From: Crambe crambe
Lineage: Eukaryota > Porifera > Demospongiae > Poecilosclerida > Crambeidae
Length of the DNA stretch: 64,000 bases
NCBI GenBank assembly: GCA_963924555.1
Contig: OZ004584.1
Coordinates: 6,695,001-6,759,000, forward strand
Reading direction: 5' to 3'
Shown: positions 13,360-25,754 of the stretch, piece by piece
Layout of the letters: each line of letters starts with the position of its first letter
Position numbering within the stretch: the first letter of the stretch is position 1
Program-made: the position numbers and the translations under genes
The notes under the pieces: generated by a model
The model's input: only the letters and a program-made list of their open reading frames with translations
The model's database searches: none
Told to the model about the DNA's origin: nothing

Positions 13360-15109
13360 CATAGTTTGCACATAATTGCAACTTTTTAAAGCTGACTGTA
13401 GAATTAGAATATTAACTGGAGTGATGCTGTATAGAGAGAGTATTATATAGACCTTAATTGTGGCTAGATAATGTAGTAATAACATATTGGACTGCTATAT
13501 ATTATACTGCCAGAAGACTGGTGGTCCTATTGAGAGGTTCATAGGAGTTATAGTTACTCACTGTACCTGTTCAGTATTCTACAGTCACTGATCTCCAATC
13601 TCCAAGTACATGTAGTTTCATTAACTTCTGAGATTAACCTGTAAAATAATTATACTTTTAGGATAAATCACACACTTAAAAAATGTTCTCCGGGGAAATT
13701 ATACCAATAGCTACTTGTACTACCAATTAATTGTTGGATTAATAATGCATTATTTTAGCCATCACTTATATCTGGATGCTATAGCCTATAGCTAGTTCCT
13801 ATAGCTCTAACTTCTCATCACACATTTATACATGCTAATTAGTTTGATGAACTTATTGCATTGTAGCCCTCGGGCTTAATTCAGTCCAATAAATACTCCA
13901 TATGAAATCTTTTTACCAGTATTATAATGGAAATAATCATGTGTGTACCTCCTATGTTTACATAAAAGGCAGATCAGATGATCATTTAGGTTCCCATCGG
14001 AAAGCCATGCACAAACAATTCTGCTATATAGCTATGATTTACTAAATTTTTATTCAATAATATTGTCCCAAAATAGCTAGCTAACTGAAATAACTGCAAT
14101 GTTGACTGTTTGAGTGTCCTGCTCTATGGAATTCTGCTAGCTCTTTCTATCATTCCCTTGAGATTTGAGCTAACAACGTATAGTCACCAACAGCTAACTA
14201 GGTATACAGAATCTGCATCAGCTGCATAATGGTGTTAGTAATCAATGCATATGAGGCATACTACAGTGTATACGGGGGTCTGGGGTATGCCTCCTCCCCC
14301 CCTCCCCCCCCCCCCCCCCCCCAGGAAAATTAGGGCCTCTTAGATTATTCTGAATGCTGGTAGTGGTAAATAGCAACTAATATTCGATTATGAGTGCTGT
14401 ACTACGTAGCTATGTAATATCTGTGATCAATTTCATGTATATAAGTAGAATCTCTTTCCACACATTCTAAAATAAACCAGTAGCTAGCTAACTAGCTAAT
14501 AATGATAATTTAAAGTTGACAATTTTGTGAGAAAAGTACACTGGCCTTAGCTTCTAACTGGAACCTCCATCAAATGATAGAACAATGGTGTGGATAAAAA
14601 AGTACCCCCCCCCCCCCCCAACTCTCTCAAATCATAAAATATTTTCACTTGGGAAAATGAAGTTGTTTACTCTATATTATGGCTGCAATAATAAATACTA
14701 CACTGTAAAAACAAAAGTGTGTACTGCACACTAAATTGTCCCAATACACACACTAAAAACAAAAACTGTGTGTATTGGGACAAAATGGTGTGCAGTAAAC
14801 ACTTTTGTTTTTACAGTGTATGTAGCCTATAGCCTTGGAGTCATGCAACAGATCATGTAGCTATATAGTATACCAATTAATATCTGAATGTTTATGCTTG
14901 CTGAATAAGCCAACAGTTTCAGTGTTTATGATAGCTATAGACACTCTATAGGTAACTAATAGCTATAGCTACACTTGTTAAATGTAGCTATACTGCTGAA
15001 TGAAAAAAAAAAAAAAAAACAAAAACATCTGTCATCGTTTAATGATCATGCAGGATTAAGTATAGTCTTCCAAACACAGAATAATACATGTGAGTATAGA
15101 GTTAATTGT
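13360..15109. other. Intergenic stretch with C-tracts and one palindromic element
   Basis: No coding signal. It separates the ends of two convergent receptor genes, so it should hold their 3' ends. There are poly-C tracts near 14296-14322 and 14604-14619 and a poly-A tract near 15003-15020. Confidence 0.5.
14701..14818. mobile_element. Palindromic mini-element with CACTG termini (copy 1)
   Basis: The 118-bp near-palindrome begins CACTGTAAAAACAAAAGTG and ends with its inverse. It is flanked on both sides by TA, which fits a 2-bp target duplication. A second copy lies at 36500-36609. The CACTG termini recall CACTA-type elements, but there is no coding part to confirm a family. Confidence 0.7.
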
Positions 15110-16993
15110 TTAGGTAGTTATGTACTTCTTAGACAGAGTATTTGCCAATTCATACTCCTCTATATAACCTAGAGCATTGAAAGGAGCTCTTCTCTTGAAG
15201 AAGTACTCCAAGGTTTCTTGCAAACATGCCTCATTGGTTTCGTTGTTGGTGTATATCTCATCTTCAAGATCCTCATCAATTCCTATTCTCAGTGCAAAAT
15301 CAGCTCCACTTTCCAACAATAGAGTACAAATCATGAAACACATTCTCAGCAGTTGGAGGTATTTGGGGGATGGTCATTTCTATGATGAATCAAACAATCC
15401 ATTAGGGCTCGTATAGCTAAATATGTATGCACTATAATATGCAGTTACACTAAGAAGTTCACCATACATGCCTGCAGTAATAAGATTCATGGTTGTATTT
15501 ACCTGCTGGTTTATGTTTTGTTTGTGTCTTTTCATCCATAACAGGTTTTACTTTCGATGGAATAATGTCAGAATACACAACATCATGTACCATGACCACA
15601 CCACCACTTGTTGACTTGGACACTTCAACTTGGGAATAAATAACCTGTAATGATATTAGCTATAATGGCTGCCAGTTGAATAATGGTATATAACTACATA
15701 TTATGACATACCCCTTTTTTGACTTCGGCAGTAGCAGTATCAATATGAAGGGCAACACCCGATGTAGTTCCCCTTCTTATTTTCTTATCAGTATTGGGAT
15801 CACCTTCACATAAATCTGAAGGTATTGATTCTCCTACAAGCTGAAGAGACAATTAATAATTATTATGCGATATAGTTATCATGCATGCATTCTTTACTTG
15901 TTGACTCTTTGTATGGGGGTCGACTGGTTTCAGTAAAGAATGTGCTGACACTGGAGAATTTGAAACAGCAACTTCTTGTGAATGATGCTGCATAATGAAA
16001 ATTTAGACTTTGATGACAGCTACATACGTAACTAGCTATTTACTTCACTGCCATTGTCTTGTCTGATTGCTGGACTTGAATCAGGATGAGCAGGATCCGA
16101 TAAAGAATATGTAGGCTCAAGAGGGATCGAATAACTAACTTCATTGGATGAGTTCTTTATAGAGTTGATGTGTGGGCATATAGCTACTGTAGCTTTTGTA
16201 TAAGGACTTACAATATGATAGGATCTATGTCTCACTTCTGTATATAAGTTGGCATTAGTGTTCTAAAATCAATACATAATTAGCATAATTTCAAGGTCTT
16301 GTAGTAATACATACCCTTATTTTCATCTTCACACGACAATAAAAACAGTAACAACAGCCAAAGAGATGTAGCAGTAAAACTAATACCGAAGCTGAAAGAA
16401 AAAATATTAGTCATATCATAACTAATGATCATTCACCTACCTACTCCAATAGATACTAAAATAATTATTCTTGAATTTGAAGAGGTAGTATTGACAATCC
16501 CTATAGCTAAAAACAGTAAGAGAGCATATATGTAATAATGCTAACACATTGCCTCACTTTTATTGCTTGTTTGTGTATCCTCATTTGTGAAAAACATCAC
16601 AGTAAGACTATTGGATAAAGCTCCGTCATCAGTTTCCACATGAACTGTGCAATTTACAGATGCATCGAGACATCTACTACAGCTACTCTTGTTATTCAAA
16701 ATGAGGTATTGTAGTTGATTCAACTCAGGGGTTGCCTGTACTGGGCAGCTGCAATCTGTGTCATTATCGATATCGTAACAATCAAAGTGGACAGTCAGTT
16801 CTAGAATGCAGATGTTAAAATAAAATAAAACAACTATATAGCTGCATGTGTACCAAAGATATATTCAGCAGCAGCAATTCAAGATTCAGCTTTATCCATC
16901 TTGCATCATGAAGCCATATGCCTATGTATTTTCCATGATGACATAAAGAATATATGAATATGATAGACATACCATAATTATATGTTATTTCAG
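15110..16993 (-). pseudogene. Beheaded receptor: tail, membrane and death-domain exons (copy E)
   Basis: Only the C-terminal half of a receptor remains. A fragment of FN3 end is at 16976-16993, then the third extracellular exon at about 16560-16800 (NQLQYLILNNKSSCSRC, close to copy D). Membrane and juxtamembrane exons lie at about 16320-16500 and tail exons at about 16030-16260 and 15880-15990. A tail exon at about 15500-15650 holds two strict ITIM matches, VIYSQV and VVYSDI. The death-domain exon is at 15110-15350. That last exon keeps GIDEDLEDEIYTNNETNEAC but is out of frame upstream of it by one base near 15305 and lacks about five residues after RRAPF. The N-terminal half is missing because a 5.4-kb transposon begins at 16994 inside the FN3 exon; the matching other half is not on its far side. 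Likely dead. Confidence 0.7.
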
Positions 16994-19900
16994 TTAGTCC
17001 AGCAGATAGTAGAAAAAATTGTGCACTTTATGGTAAAAGCATGAAATTTGGTACACACATTAGTGACCCCGAAACATGCGAATTTGAAACCAGTGCCATG
17101 GCTGATTTCGCTTTGGGGGCGTGGCAATGACTTTCCATATATGGGCAACATGTTTTTATGGAATCAGAGGATTAACAGACCTATATATCTATAATGCAAG
17201 TGTTTGTGGTGCCAAATTGATCATAATAAGCATCATTGCCATCAAGGAAAGTGCTAGACAAATATTAAAAAAATCATAGGAAAGATATGCAAAAGTATAC
17301 ACAATGAATGTAGATCTAACAAGTACCAGCACACTTGCACAAAGCTGTACAGGAGAGGGCAGCTTTCTTACACTTGCAGTTAGTACGGCAACCCTTGGTA
17401 CAGCCACAGCATATAAGTTCTCTGCATACTTGGCTTGCCTCAGGAAGTTCGCTCCAAAAAACCTCCCATGTTCCACTAGAAGAACTTTTCCATTCCCATT
17501 CATTCGGTTGTGGAAGCTCCATCATTGGGTTTAACGATTGACTCCAGCAATATCCAGCTTGATAAACAGCTCTCTTCACATGTTGAAGAAGACTACCTTG
17601 TGTTGGTGGGATACGATAGATGTCTCTGCCTTTTCGTGCGAACAAATCGACCCTTGTCTCATTGACACAAGATTTTGAACTTGTTTTATCGTAGAGAAGG
17701 ACAATAAATCTTTCCAAAACTTTCATCGCTGCATGTACTTCCAGAACCCCTGGCCTTCCCATCAGTGCACTAAGGGTCACTGTCAGCTCTGGAAACACAT
17801 CCCACGTGTCCCATGCTGACTTCTTTCCCCTGCTGGAAAAACTTGAAACAGTATCGCAGCCTGTAAGGGCATGGAACATTGGGAGTGCTAAACATTTCTG
17901 ATGACCAAGTGCTGAACATATATGGTGCACAGGAATCAGTCGATAGCTCTTGCCAGTACCAAAAGCAACCCAGAGAGAATTCAGAGATGGTGTAAGGCAA
18001 GCAAACACATACACAGCTAAGACAACAACATCACTGTCCACAGTACGTATAATAACGGAATTGTACTGTTTTGCTGCATCTGCAACGTGGACCATCATCC
18101 TCGTATCAGCTTCCTCGTGTGAGCAGGGAGAAAGGCCGTCCTTATTTCTTTCCTGTCGACAGACAACATCTTCAAGCAGTGTGCTGATCACTTGCTTGTC
18201 TGTTTCCACAGTAATAGCTTCCCTACTTAGGAAGGCAAATAGCCCTTTCTTGTTGTCATCAAGCCTCAAAAATTCCCCCCAATTTTTTGGTATGGAATTA
18301 TTAGCTGCTACTCTTCGACGAACTCCTTTCCCCCTCTTCTCTCTTGTTTGCTGCTTCAATGACCCTGCCTTGTAGATGTCCCACACTATATCCACTCTCT
18401 GGACTTTATCTAGCTGCATTAAAATGTAAGGAAGGAAAACATCCTGAGCATAATCTTTGAATTTTTTAGATGATCCAGGTTTCAACATGTTGACGATAGC
18501 TGGTCCATCCAATATAACCACATCAGCAACAACCAGACTAGTATCCTCTTCAACCAATACAACTGTGTCTTCGAGGCAGTGGACAATATCAGACTTTGTG
18601 CCTAGTCTGAGTTTTCCTCTGTCTGACAATGATGGAGGACAGGACTGATTCTCGTAAGAAAAAAATTCGTCCAAATTGCCATCACGAACTTGGCATGCAA
18701 CATACAGTCTTGAGAATAGATTTCTGTCACTTTTTATCTCTGCCACAATTGCCTGTGCCTTTGTCTTTTGCCTTTTTGTCGGTGTACTAAAAAGGCACAG
18801 CAAATTCTTCTTGATGACATCATCCAGTTGCTTCGACCTGTCTACGAGGCATTCCTTCACAAAATCTTTGTACTGCTTCAGACCCAATTCCTCAATTTTG
18901 TTCACTATATCAATGACTGCTTCACTGGTGATGTCTTTTGTATCAAGAACCATTAGGTCACTGCTAGATTCTAAGAATGGATTTCCATACTCACCAAATG
19001 CAGCTTTCAAAGCTTTCACATCCTGAAGAAATGATTTTTGTACTCCTGGCCGCTGTTCATGATGGCGCATGTCAACCATATCCTTGGAATGATGGACTGA
19101 TGCTTCAAAGTCGTTGATTAGCCTTGCCATCTCAGGCCCACTGACCATCCATCTTCGAAGAGCTGCTGGGGATTCAGTAAGACCAACCGCACCACCATCA
19201 TCCTTCACTATACAATTATTTTGTTCATGCGCTTGGTCGATTGCCATGTTCGAAAATGAATGCTCTGTCTTCTGCACAGTAAAATGACCCTTCACAAATT
19301 CTATATAGAGACTAGGATGCAAGTGTGATAAGGTCACCATATCACGGAGATGAACTGAAATCCATCGTGAATAGTTGAAGTGGTCTAAGGAGAAAAACCA
19401 GGGCACGAGCCTTGTAAGTGACTGGACATAGAGGTCAAAGTTACCAGTCCGAATGGAACGCACAAAAATCAATACACTTAGTTCCAACTGCAAGACTGTG
19501 AACCAAAACTTAAACATTGGCTGACTGTTCTGCTTGCACCAATCTTCCAGGCTATTGGGCTCAATGCCTGCTTCCGTTGAGGTTATATACTCTTGGTAAG
19601 CCTCTTCTAATTCTTGATATAAGGCAGAAGCTGTGACCTGATGAGCACGCCGTGTGCGTGTGATATGTGCTACTTTCAAAAAGCATCTGCAGTGCCAGCA
19701 GTTGCAACTCCTGCCTGGACCAATGCTGATGTCCATCCGCTGTCTTTGAGAAGATCTCCTAGTACTTTCATAGCAGCTAACTCGATATGAAGTCCTCCAA
19801 ACATAACCAAGAATTTATCTTCTCCGTAAACCTGTGACCACTTCCATTGGATCTTCTTTGCTATTGCAAACAGTGGCTGGTCAACTGCAACAACGGGTGT

Positions 19901-22425
19901 CTGTCCTTTGTTCGTAATATCTACCACTTTCTTGATGACATCAAGTGAGTGTCTCACCATTGCAACTGTAGCTGCATCTTCTTGAAATAAAGGCAGCAGA
20001 CAACATATTCCAACTGTTGTGTCCTTTGTACTTCCAAGATCAAGATGACTTGCATGGAAAGCAGACCATGACACATTAGCTGCATTGATTCCAGAATGTA
20101 CAGCTAAATGTACATGCTGTAGCCACCTACAAAAGGGCAATAATAAACAGTTATGTATGCACAATGCAGAATATCTAGCTCACTATACCTGTATTCCAGT
20201 TGGAGAGCTGGAGTCATTAGAGGACACTCAGTCACTACAGGCTGGCTTAATCTGGGAACTGGACAACATAATTTGCTTTCAGTCACTGGGGATACTTGCG
20301 TATATGACTGGGGGAGCTTAGGAAGGGTTTTCCGAGGCAGGTTAGTCAACTGCGGAATACTTTCAGAAGATCCTTCAGGTGCCATGACTGGTTCATATAT
20401 CGTAGTCTGGTCAGTGCTACTGAAGTGTTGGAAAATTGATACACTAGTACCATTGAATGAACTCTTTGCTGTCGTAGCACTTGTTTGGTGATTAATGTTG
20501 TCCACTGCAGATGTGGTGAATGCACCCTGCTTAAGCTGTGGTGGGCACACAGTCTTCAACCGATCATAGAACTCGCATATCTTTGTGCCCACATCAGTGG
20601 AAATTTCAAGAACTCTATCATACGACACTGATAAACCAAGCTCATAAAGGCTCTCCACTAAAGCTCGCTTACGTGTCTTGGTATGCATGAGAATTCCCAA
20701 ATATACTGGCAATGGTGGTTCACGAGCCTTGCTATGCCGGGTTGCTGATGCTTGTTTGCCACTGTGAGACAAACTGTTGAAGATTATAAGCTGGCAAATA
20801 CTCAACAAAGCCTGGTTTTGTGTTGCAATTGATTGTTCAGTGATGCTGGCGCCATGACAGAGCATTGCCACAAGAGTTTGCAAGGATAGAGGGATAGCAT
20901 CAACTTGGCAGTTTGCTGGAAATGCATCATTAAACTCAGTGGTTTTATTCAAAACTTCCTTGCGAACTATTTGTGCTGCTCGTGATAGTATGTATGCCTC
21001 ATCATCTGCATCATTTTCACACACTAACCGCAAAGCAGAGCCAACATCTTCATTAGAATATCACGCCCTTCTTTAAATGCCTGCAGTTCAGGAAAATGGG
21101 CTAAGATTCGATCCTTTATTCTTGTTGAGTGCACAGATGGAGAAATCACTTTTAGTTGAACAAGTCTGTCTTTATAAAGCTGAACAAGATCAGAGAGTTT
21201 AAACACTGGTGTTTGTTCCTCTCTGTTAGCAAGTGTCTCCTCAATAAATGCAAGAAGCTCTGCAAACGCTCGTGCATAATGCTTCTCCATTGATTTGTCA
21301 TCACTTTTTTCTGACATTTTGGACTGAGCTGCTGCATTATAAAAAGCAACTAAACACTTGGCATGATACTTTGCTTCACTAGCGATGAGATCTCCAGATG
21401 AAACTTTTGCTAAGAGCTTTTCATCGAGAAGTTTTGTTGCACATCTCTTGATTCTCTCACCAATATTCTTAGTCATAGCCTCATGAAGTGGCTCAGATGG
21501 GCTGGCAGGTTTTTCACAAAATGGGCAGAGATGATCATCCTTTCCTTTAGCTTGTCTTCGAGAATGATATTCCCTGCATGGCTTCTTCAAATTCGTGCCA
21601 CTTGATGTTGTTGGGTCTTCATCAAGGCATTTCCTCTTCATAGCTCGTTGCAGTCTAGATTTACTGTACTCAAGCCTACAGGTACTATGAAATTTTGCCT
21701 TATACCTCTGCAGTGTGGCTTTTATGCCATCACCATCATTTATTCTTGAAATATCGAACTGTTTAGGCAAGCAGTTCACATCATTGAAAGCAGTCACATC
21801 CTCTGCTAGTTTAACATAACCAGCTCCAATATTACCTTGGTTTAGTGACTCAGCAGGGCAGACAAGCTTCTCATCTTTCTCTCCTTGGCAAATAACACAC
21901 TTAGTCCAGTCTGTTTCCAGGAGTATAGGAGCTGGTTGGGCTAAGTTTGAAGGACCAGCAAACTTTATTTTGGAGGACATACTAGCCAGCTGCTCTAGCT
22001 TGTACATGTGCACACTGAGCTCCAAATAATGTACACCCTCTAATTACTTGCTTTAATTAACATGGACATTAACATTATATGATGTGTTTATGATGTGTAA
22101 AACTTGTGCCAACTGGGAAACACAAAAGATGCAAAACAAAAATTGCCACCCTTCCCCCAAGGTAAGATCAGTGATAGAAAATTTTCATGTTTTTAACTTT
22201 AGGGGTGATAAATATGTACTTAATTTCATGTAAAGTACGTACATTAAACTAGAATTATAAGCGCCATATATGGAAATCACTGCCACGCCCCCAAAACGTA
22301 GACTCAGCGATGGCACTGGTTCTAAATTTGCATGTTTTGGGTTGATATACATGTGTACCAAATTTCATGCTTTTACCACAAAGTGCACGACTCATCACTA
22401 TATTGGCATTAATCCGCTGGACTAA
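16994..22425. mobile_element. 5.4-kb TIR DNA transposon with nuclease-CXC protein
   Basis: Both ends begin TTAGTCCAGC (inverted at the right) and share about 150-160 bp of inverted repeat, including the words GTAAAAGCATGAAATTTGG and GGGGGCGTGGCA. The element holds one minus-strand gene. The left flank is receptor FN3 exon sequence; the right flank is the first unit of a satellite array, and no target duplication joins them, so one flank has been rearranged after insertion. I could not match the ends to a named superfamily. Confidence 0.85.
17316..22025 (-). CDS. Transposon protein: zinc motifs, FEN1/PIN-like nuclease, CXC domain
   Basis: One gene read leftward in four open pieces: 22025-21024, 21033-20104, 20164-19676 and 19736-17316. 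An intron with GT...AG ends (about 20130-20190) joins the second and third pieces. Single-base shifts separate piece one from two (near 21057) and piece three from four (T-run near 19679), so this copy is mildly damaged. The N-terminal region has two Cys/His clusters (CVICQGEKDEKLVCP with FHSTCRLEY; CPFCEKP with YHAKCLVAFYN). The C-terminal third has SHEEADTRMMVH, VDSDVVVLAVY and HALTGCDTVSSFSSRGKKSA. Their acidic residues and the GCD-then-RGKK arrangement resemble the FEN1/XPG and PIN nuclease fold. It ends in a CXC (tesmin/TSO1-like) domain, CCGCTKGCRTNCKCKK. I infer a transposase or its nuclease; no DDE triad is evident. Confidence 0.72.
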
Positions 22426-22995
22426 TATAGAGTCTATATCAATAACTGCGTGCCAGAATGGTTCACTCTATAGAGTCTATAATAATAACTGCATGCCATA
22501 ATGGCTCTCTATATAGAGTCTATAACTGACTGCCAGAATGGCTCACTCTATAGAGTCTATATTAATAATTGCGTGCCAGAATGGCTCTCTATATAGAGTC
22601 TGTATCAATAACTGCATGCCAGAATGGCTCACTCTATAGAGTCTATAATAATAAATGCGTGCCAAAATGGCTCTTTATATAGAGTCTATATTAATAACTG
22701 CATCCCAGAATGTCTCTCTATAGAGTCTATATTAATAACTGCATGCCAGAATGGCTCGCTATAGCTATAGAGTCTATATTAATAACTGCATGCCAGAATG
22801 GCTCACTATAATAGAGTCAATAATAATAACTGCATGCCAGAATGGTTCTCTATAGAGTCTATATTAATAACTGCATGCCAGAATGGCTCACTCTATAGAG
22901 TCTAGCTATAATAATAAATGCGTGCCAGAATGGCTCACTATATATATAGTCTATATTAATAACTTCATCCCAGAATGTCTCACACTATAGAGTCT
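22426..22995. repeat. Satellite array 1, ~43-bp unit
   Basis: About a dozen units built around GCATGCCAGAATGGCTC and the palindrome CTCTATAGAG, with variants (TGCGTGCC, TGCATCCC). The array abuts the right end of the transposon. The order of variant units from about 22495 on repeats that seen at about 28683-29080 in array 2. Confidence 0.9.
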
Positions 22996-23034
22996 ATCAG
23001 AGAGTGCGCTAGCACTCTCTAAGTATGGATGGCA
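22996..23034. repeat. Terminal hairpin shared with other repeats
   Basis: AGAGAGTGCGCTAGCACTCTCT forms a perfect-looking hairpin. In inverse orientation the same hairpin, preceded by CATCCCTACAT-like sequence, ends the repeats at 35795-36473 and the sequence at 63779-63818. Confidence 0.6.
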
Positions 23035-23572
23035 GGTCAAAGGTCATTAAGACTGTATAAACTAAAAAATCTTCTTTCTCTTCTACCCTTACTCTACAGG
23101 TTCTCACAAGTCATGGCCCTATCCCTACATCTATATACTATACACAGAAGACAGGACAATGTATAATAATCTAAAATTCATTCTATAACACTTACAAAAC
23201 AAAATTTCAAAAATTGACTTTTGTTCTAGTTTTCAACATACATAATAATAATAATAACAATAATCAGATCGGCGTACTGACTAACTGGCTATAGTCATCA
23301 GAATTCTGTTCGGGCCATCTGTTAGAGCGGCACCTAGAGGCTGATCTTTTGCTATTAGTTTTCACTACAGTTCCATTTCACAATTCAGTGATTATGGAAC
23401 ACTAGCTAATCTTTCTTCGCCATTTTAAGGGCGGGGCCACATAGGTGCGCGCTAGCTAGAGCTGTTCAGCTTTGATACCTATACTTCAGCTAGTGTTTCA
23501 GTCATTCCTCAGTACAGATTCTCATCCTACACATAATCAGTACTTAGCTCTGTGCAGTTTGCTCACTTCACC

Positions 23573-24552
23573 ATGCCAGTGCCACCTCCAGCTGCGCACC
23601 CCCTCCCAGAAGGTAAGGAACTATGGAAATTTCTCCACTCTCACAATTACATCATCCAGTACCACCTCCAGCTGTGCACCCCATCCCAGAAGGTGAGCAA
23701 CTACATGTATGTATAATTATCACATTCACTGCTCTTAAAATTACATCATCCAGTGCCACCTCCAGCTGCGCACCCCCTCCCAGAAGGTAAGGAACTATGG
23801 AAATTTCTCCACTCTCACAATTACATCATCCAGTCCCACCTCCAGCTGTGCGCCCCATCCCAGAAGGTGAGCAACTACATGTATGTAGAATTATCACATT
23901 CACTGCTCTTACAATTACATCATCCAGTGCCACCTCCAGCCGCGCACCCCCTCCCAGAAGGTATTAAAGCAACTATGGAAATTTCTCCACTCTCACAATT
24001 ACATCATCCAGTGCCACCTCCAGCTGTGCGCCCCATCCCAGAAGGTGAGCAACTACATGTATGTATAATTATCACATTCACTGCTCTTACAATTACATCA
24101 TCCAGTGCCACCTCCACCCGCACGCCACCCCCTCCCAGAAGGTAAGCAACTATGGAAATTTCTCCACTCTCACAGTTATATCTTACATCATCCAGTGCCA
24201 CCTCCAGCTGTGCGCCCCATCCCAGAAGGTAAGCAACTACATGTATGTATAATTATCACATTCACTGCTCTTACAATTACATCATCCAGTACCACCTCCA
24301 GCCGCACGCCCCCTCCCAGAAGGTAAGCACTATAGATAGCACATTTCATGATCTTACAATTACATCATCCAGTGCCACCTCCAGCTGCACGCCCCCTCCC
24401 AGAAGGTAAGGAAGATAACACATTTCATGATCTTACAATTATACATCATCCAGTGCCATCTCCAGCTTCCCACCCAGCAAAAACCATCTTGCAATTCTTG
24501 CATGATTCCTATACGTTTCTTGCTCTGTTCTTGAATGCAAGTCTTGTGCAAA
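23573..24552 (+). CDS. Possible gene of eleven tandem micro-exons, proline-rich repeat protein
   Basis: ATG at 23573 in a good context (TTCACCATGC). Exons: 23573-23612, 23660-23692, 23754-23786, 23834-23866, 23928-23960, 24012-24044, 24106-24141, 24196-24228, 24290-24322, 24373-24405, and a last exon from 24454 to a stop at about 24552. Each internal exon is 33 nt (one is 36 nt), is preceded by TACATCATCCAG and followed by GTAAG, GTGAG or, once, GTATT. Each starts and ends in phase 1, so any number of exons can be joined or skipped without changing frame. Each codes an 11-residue unit such as VPPPAAHPLPE or VPPPAVHPIPE. Upstream, GGGCGGGGCC near 23429 could be a promoter GC box. The last exon runs into an inserted element. 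Function unknown; it could also be a satellite that happens to keep splice signals. Confidence 0.5.
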
Positions 24553-24821
24553 TCTTGCAGTAATTTGCAAGATCACCCCCAAATTATCTTGCAGTGCAAG
24601 AGATTTGTCCGTTTTCTTGCTTGATTCTTGCAGGATCATGCATGCAACTTGCAAGATGTACTTGCAATATTCTTGCACTGTTTAAGTTCACTTGCAAGAA
24701 TAGCAGTAAGCAAGATCCTGCAATAAAATTCTTGCAAGAAAGTGGGCTATTATCGTTCATGAAATCTTGCAGGATTTTCTTGCAGGTACAACCCTTCTTG
24801 CAAGATCTTTTTAAATGAAGC
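24480..24821. mobile_element. CTTGCA-rich insertion flanked by 10-bp direct repeats
   Basis: CCCACCCAGC stands on both sides (24470-24479 and about 24822-24831). The inside starts AAAAACCATCTTGCA and ends with an imperfect inverse, and is packed with CTTGCA/TGCAAG words in both orientations. The 10-bp duplication would suit a Mutator-like or similar element; no coding part. Confidence 0.5.
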
Positions 24822-24831
24822 CCACCCAGCC

Positions 24832-25754
24832 ATGATACGCTATGCATGCACGCATGACACAGTTTGAGGAAGCAATAATAATAATATAAAAGCTATACAT
24901 GTCTGAGTTCTTTTCTACCATTGTACATATCGGTGCATTTTTGTGTCATTTTTCGGAAAGCCTCACTGCTCCTTCCTGGCCATTTTTCTTCCAAAAAATC
25001 TGTTAATGAGGAGGTAGTTAAAGTTATAATGGAGAGTTTAATTATAGCTACACATATGCAGGGTAGCTTGGTTGTAAAAAGTATTAAGTTGCCCCCTGTA
25101 TTCTGACTACTATCCCCACATCACTCCTCATGAGAACACAGGGGTGAAGTATAGTGTGGTTATTGAAATTAGTTAACTTTCTTGTTCATGAATGTACAGC
25201 AATCCTCTTGGTCCTCAATGCTCAGAGTTTTGTGTGTTCATGCATTGCTAAAATCTTAGGCACTTTTTTGATAGCTAACCTTGTTAGAAAGTGGCTTCGT
25301 TCGCTAGCACTATATAGTCAGACACAAGTTTAAGGTCCAAAAATGAAGGGGGCTGGGTATAGCTACTTCTAAGACTGCAAAAATGTCTGCCATGTTGTAG
25401 TATGCAGGTTGGAAAATGTCGCCATAATACTCCACTATTTCATAATATATATACCCTTGTCTACCCTATGCATTTAAATAGCCCTAGGTATAATACAAAA
25501 TAAGGCATGCTGGCATGCTGCTTATTATTTAAGGAGGCCTTAGCAACAAACCTAGCTGATTATAATATGCAAGAATGCCATAATTATGCGTGCCCTAGAG
25601 GGCTATATAATACAAATAAATACACTTTCATGGCAGCCGGCTTCTACATTCAGTATAGATCCCTGCTTAAATTTTATGGCCCCATGGAAACCTACCCCCT
25701 TGAATTAAATTCAATACCCATGTAGAGGTACACTATAATAAACTCACTAATAAT
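24832..25754. other. No gene recognised
   Basis: AT-rich DNA with a few short open frames and no supported coding signal. The missing last exon of the BEN-domain gene at 25755-27850 would be expected here but I could not find it. Confidence 0.4.

Noticed and set aside
17950-19026. Plus-strand open frames over the nuclease-CXC gene
   Set aside because: Antisense shadows of a longer minus-strand frame with clear motifs.
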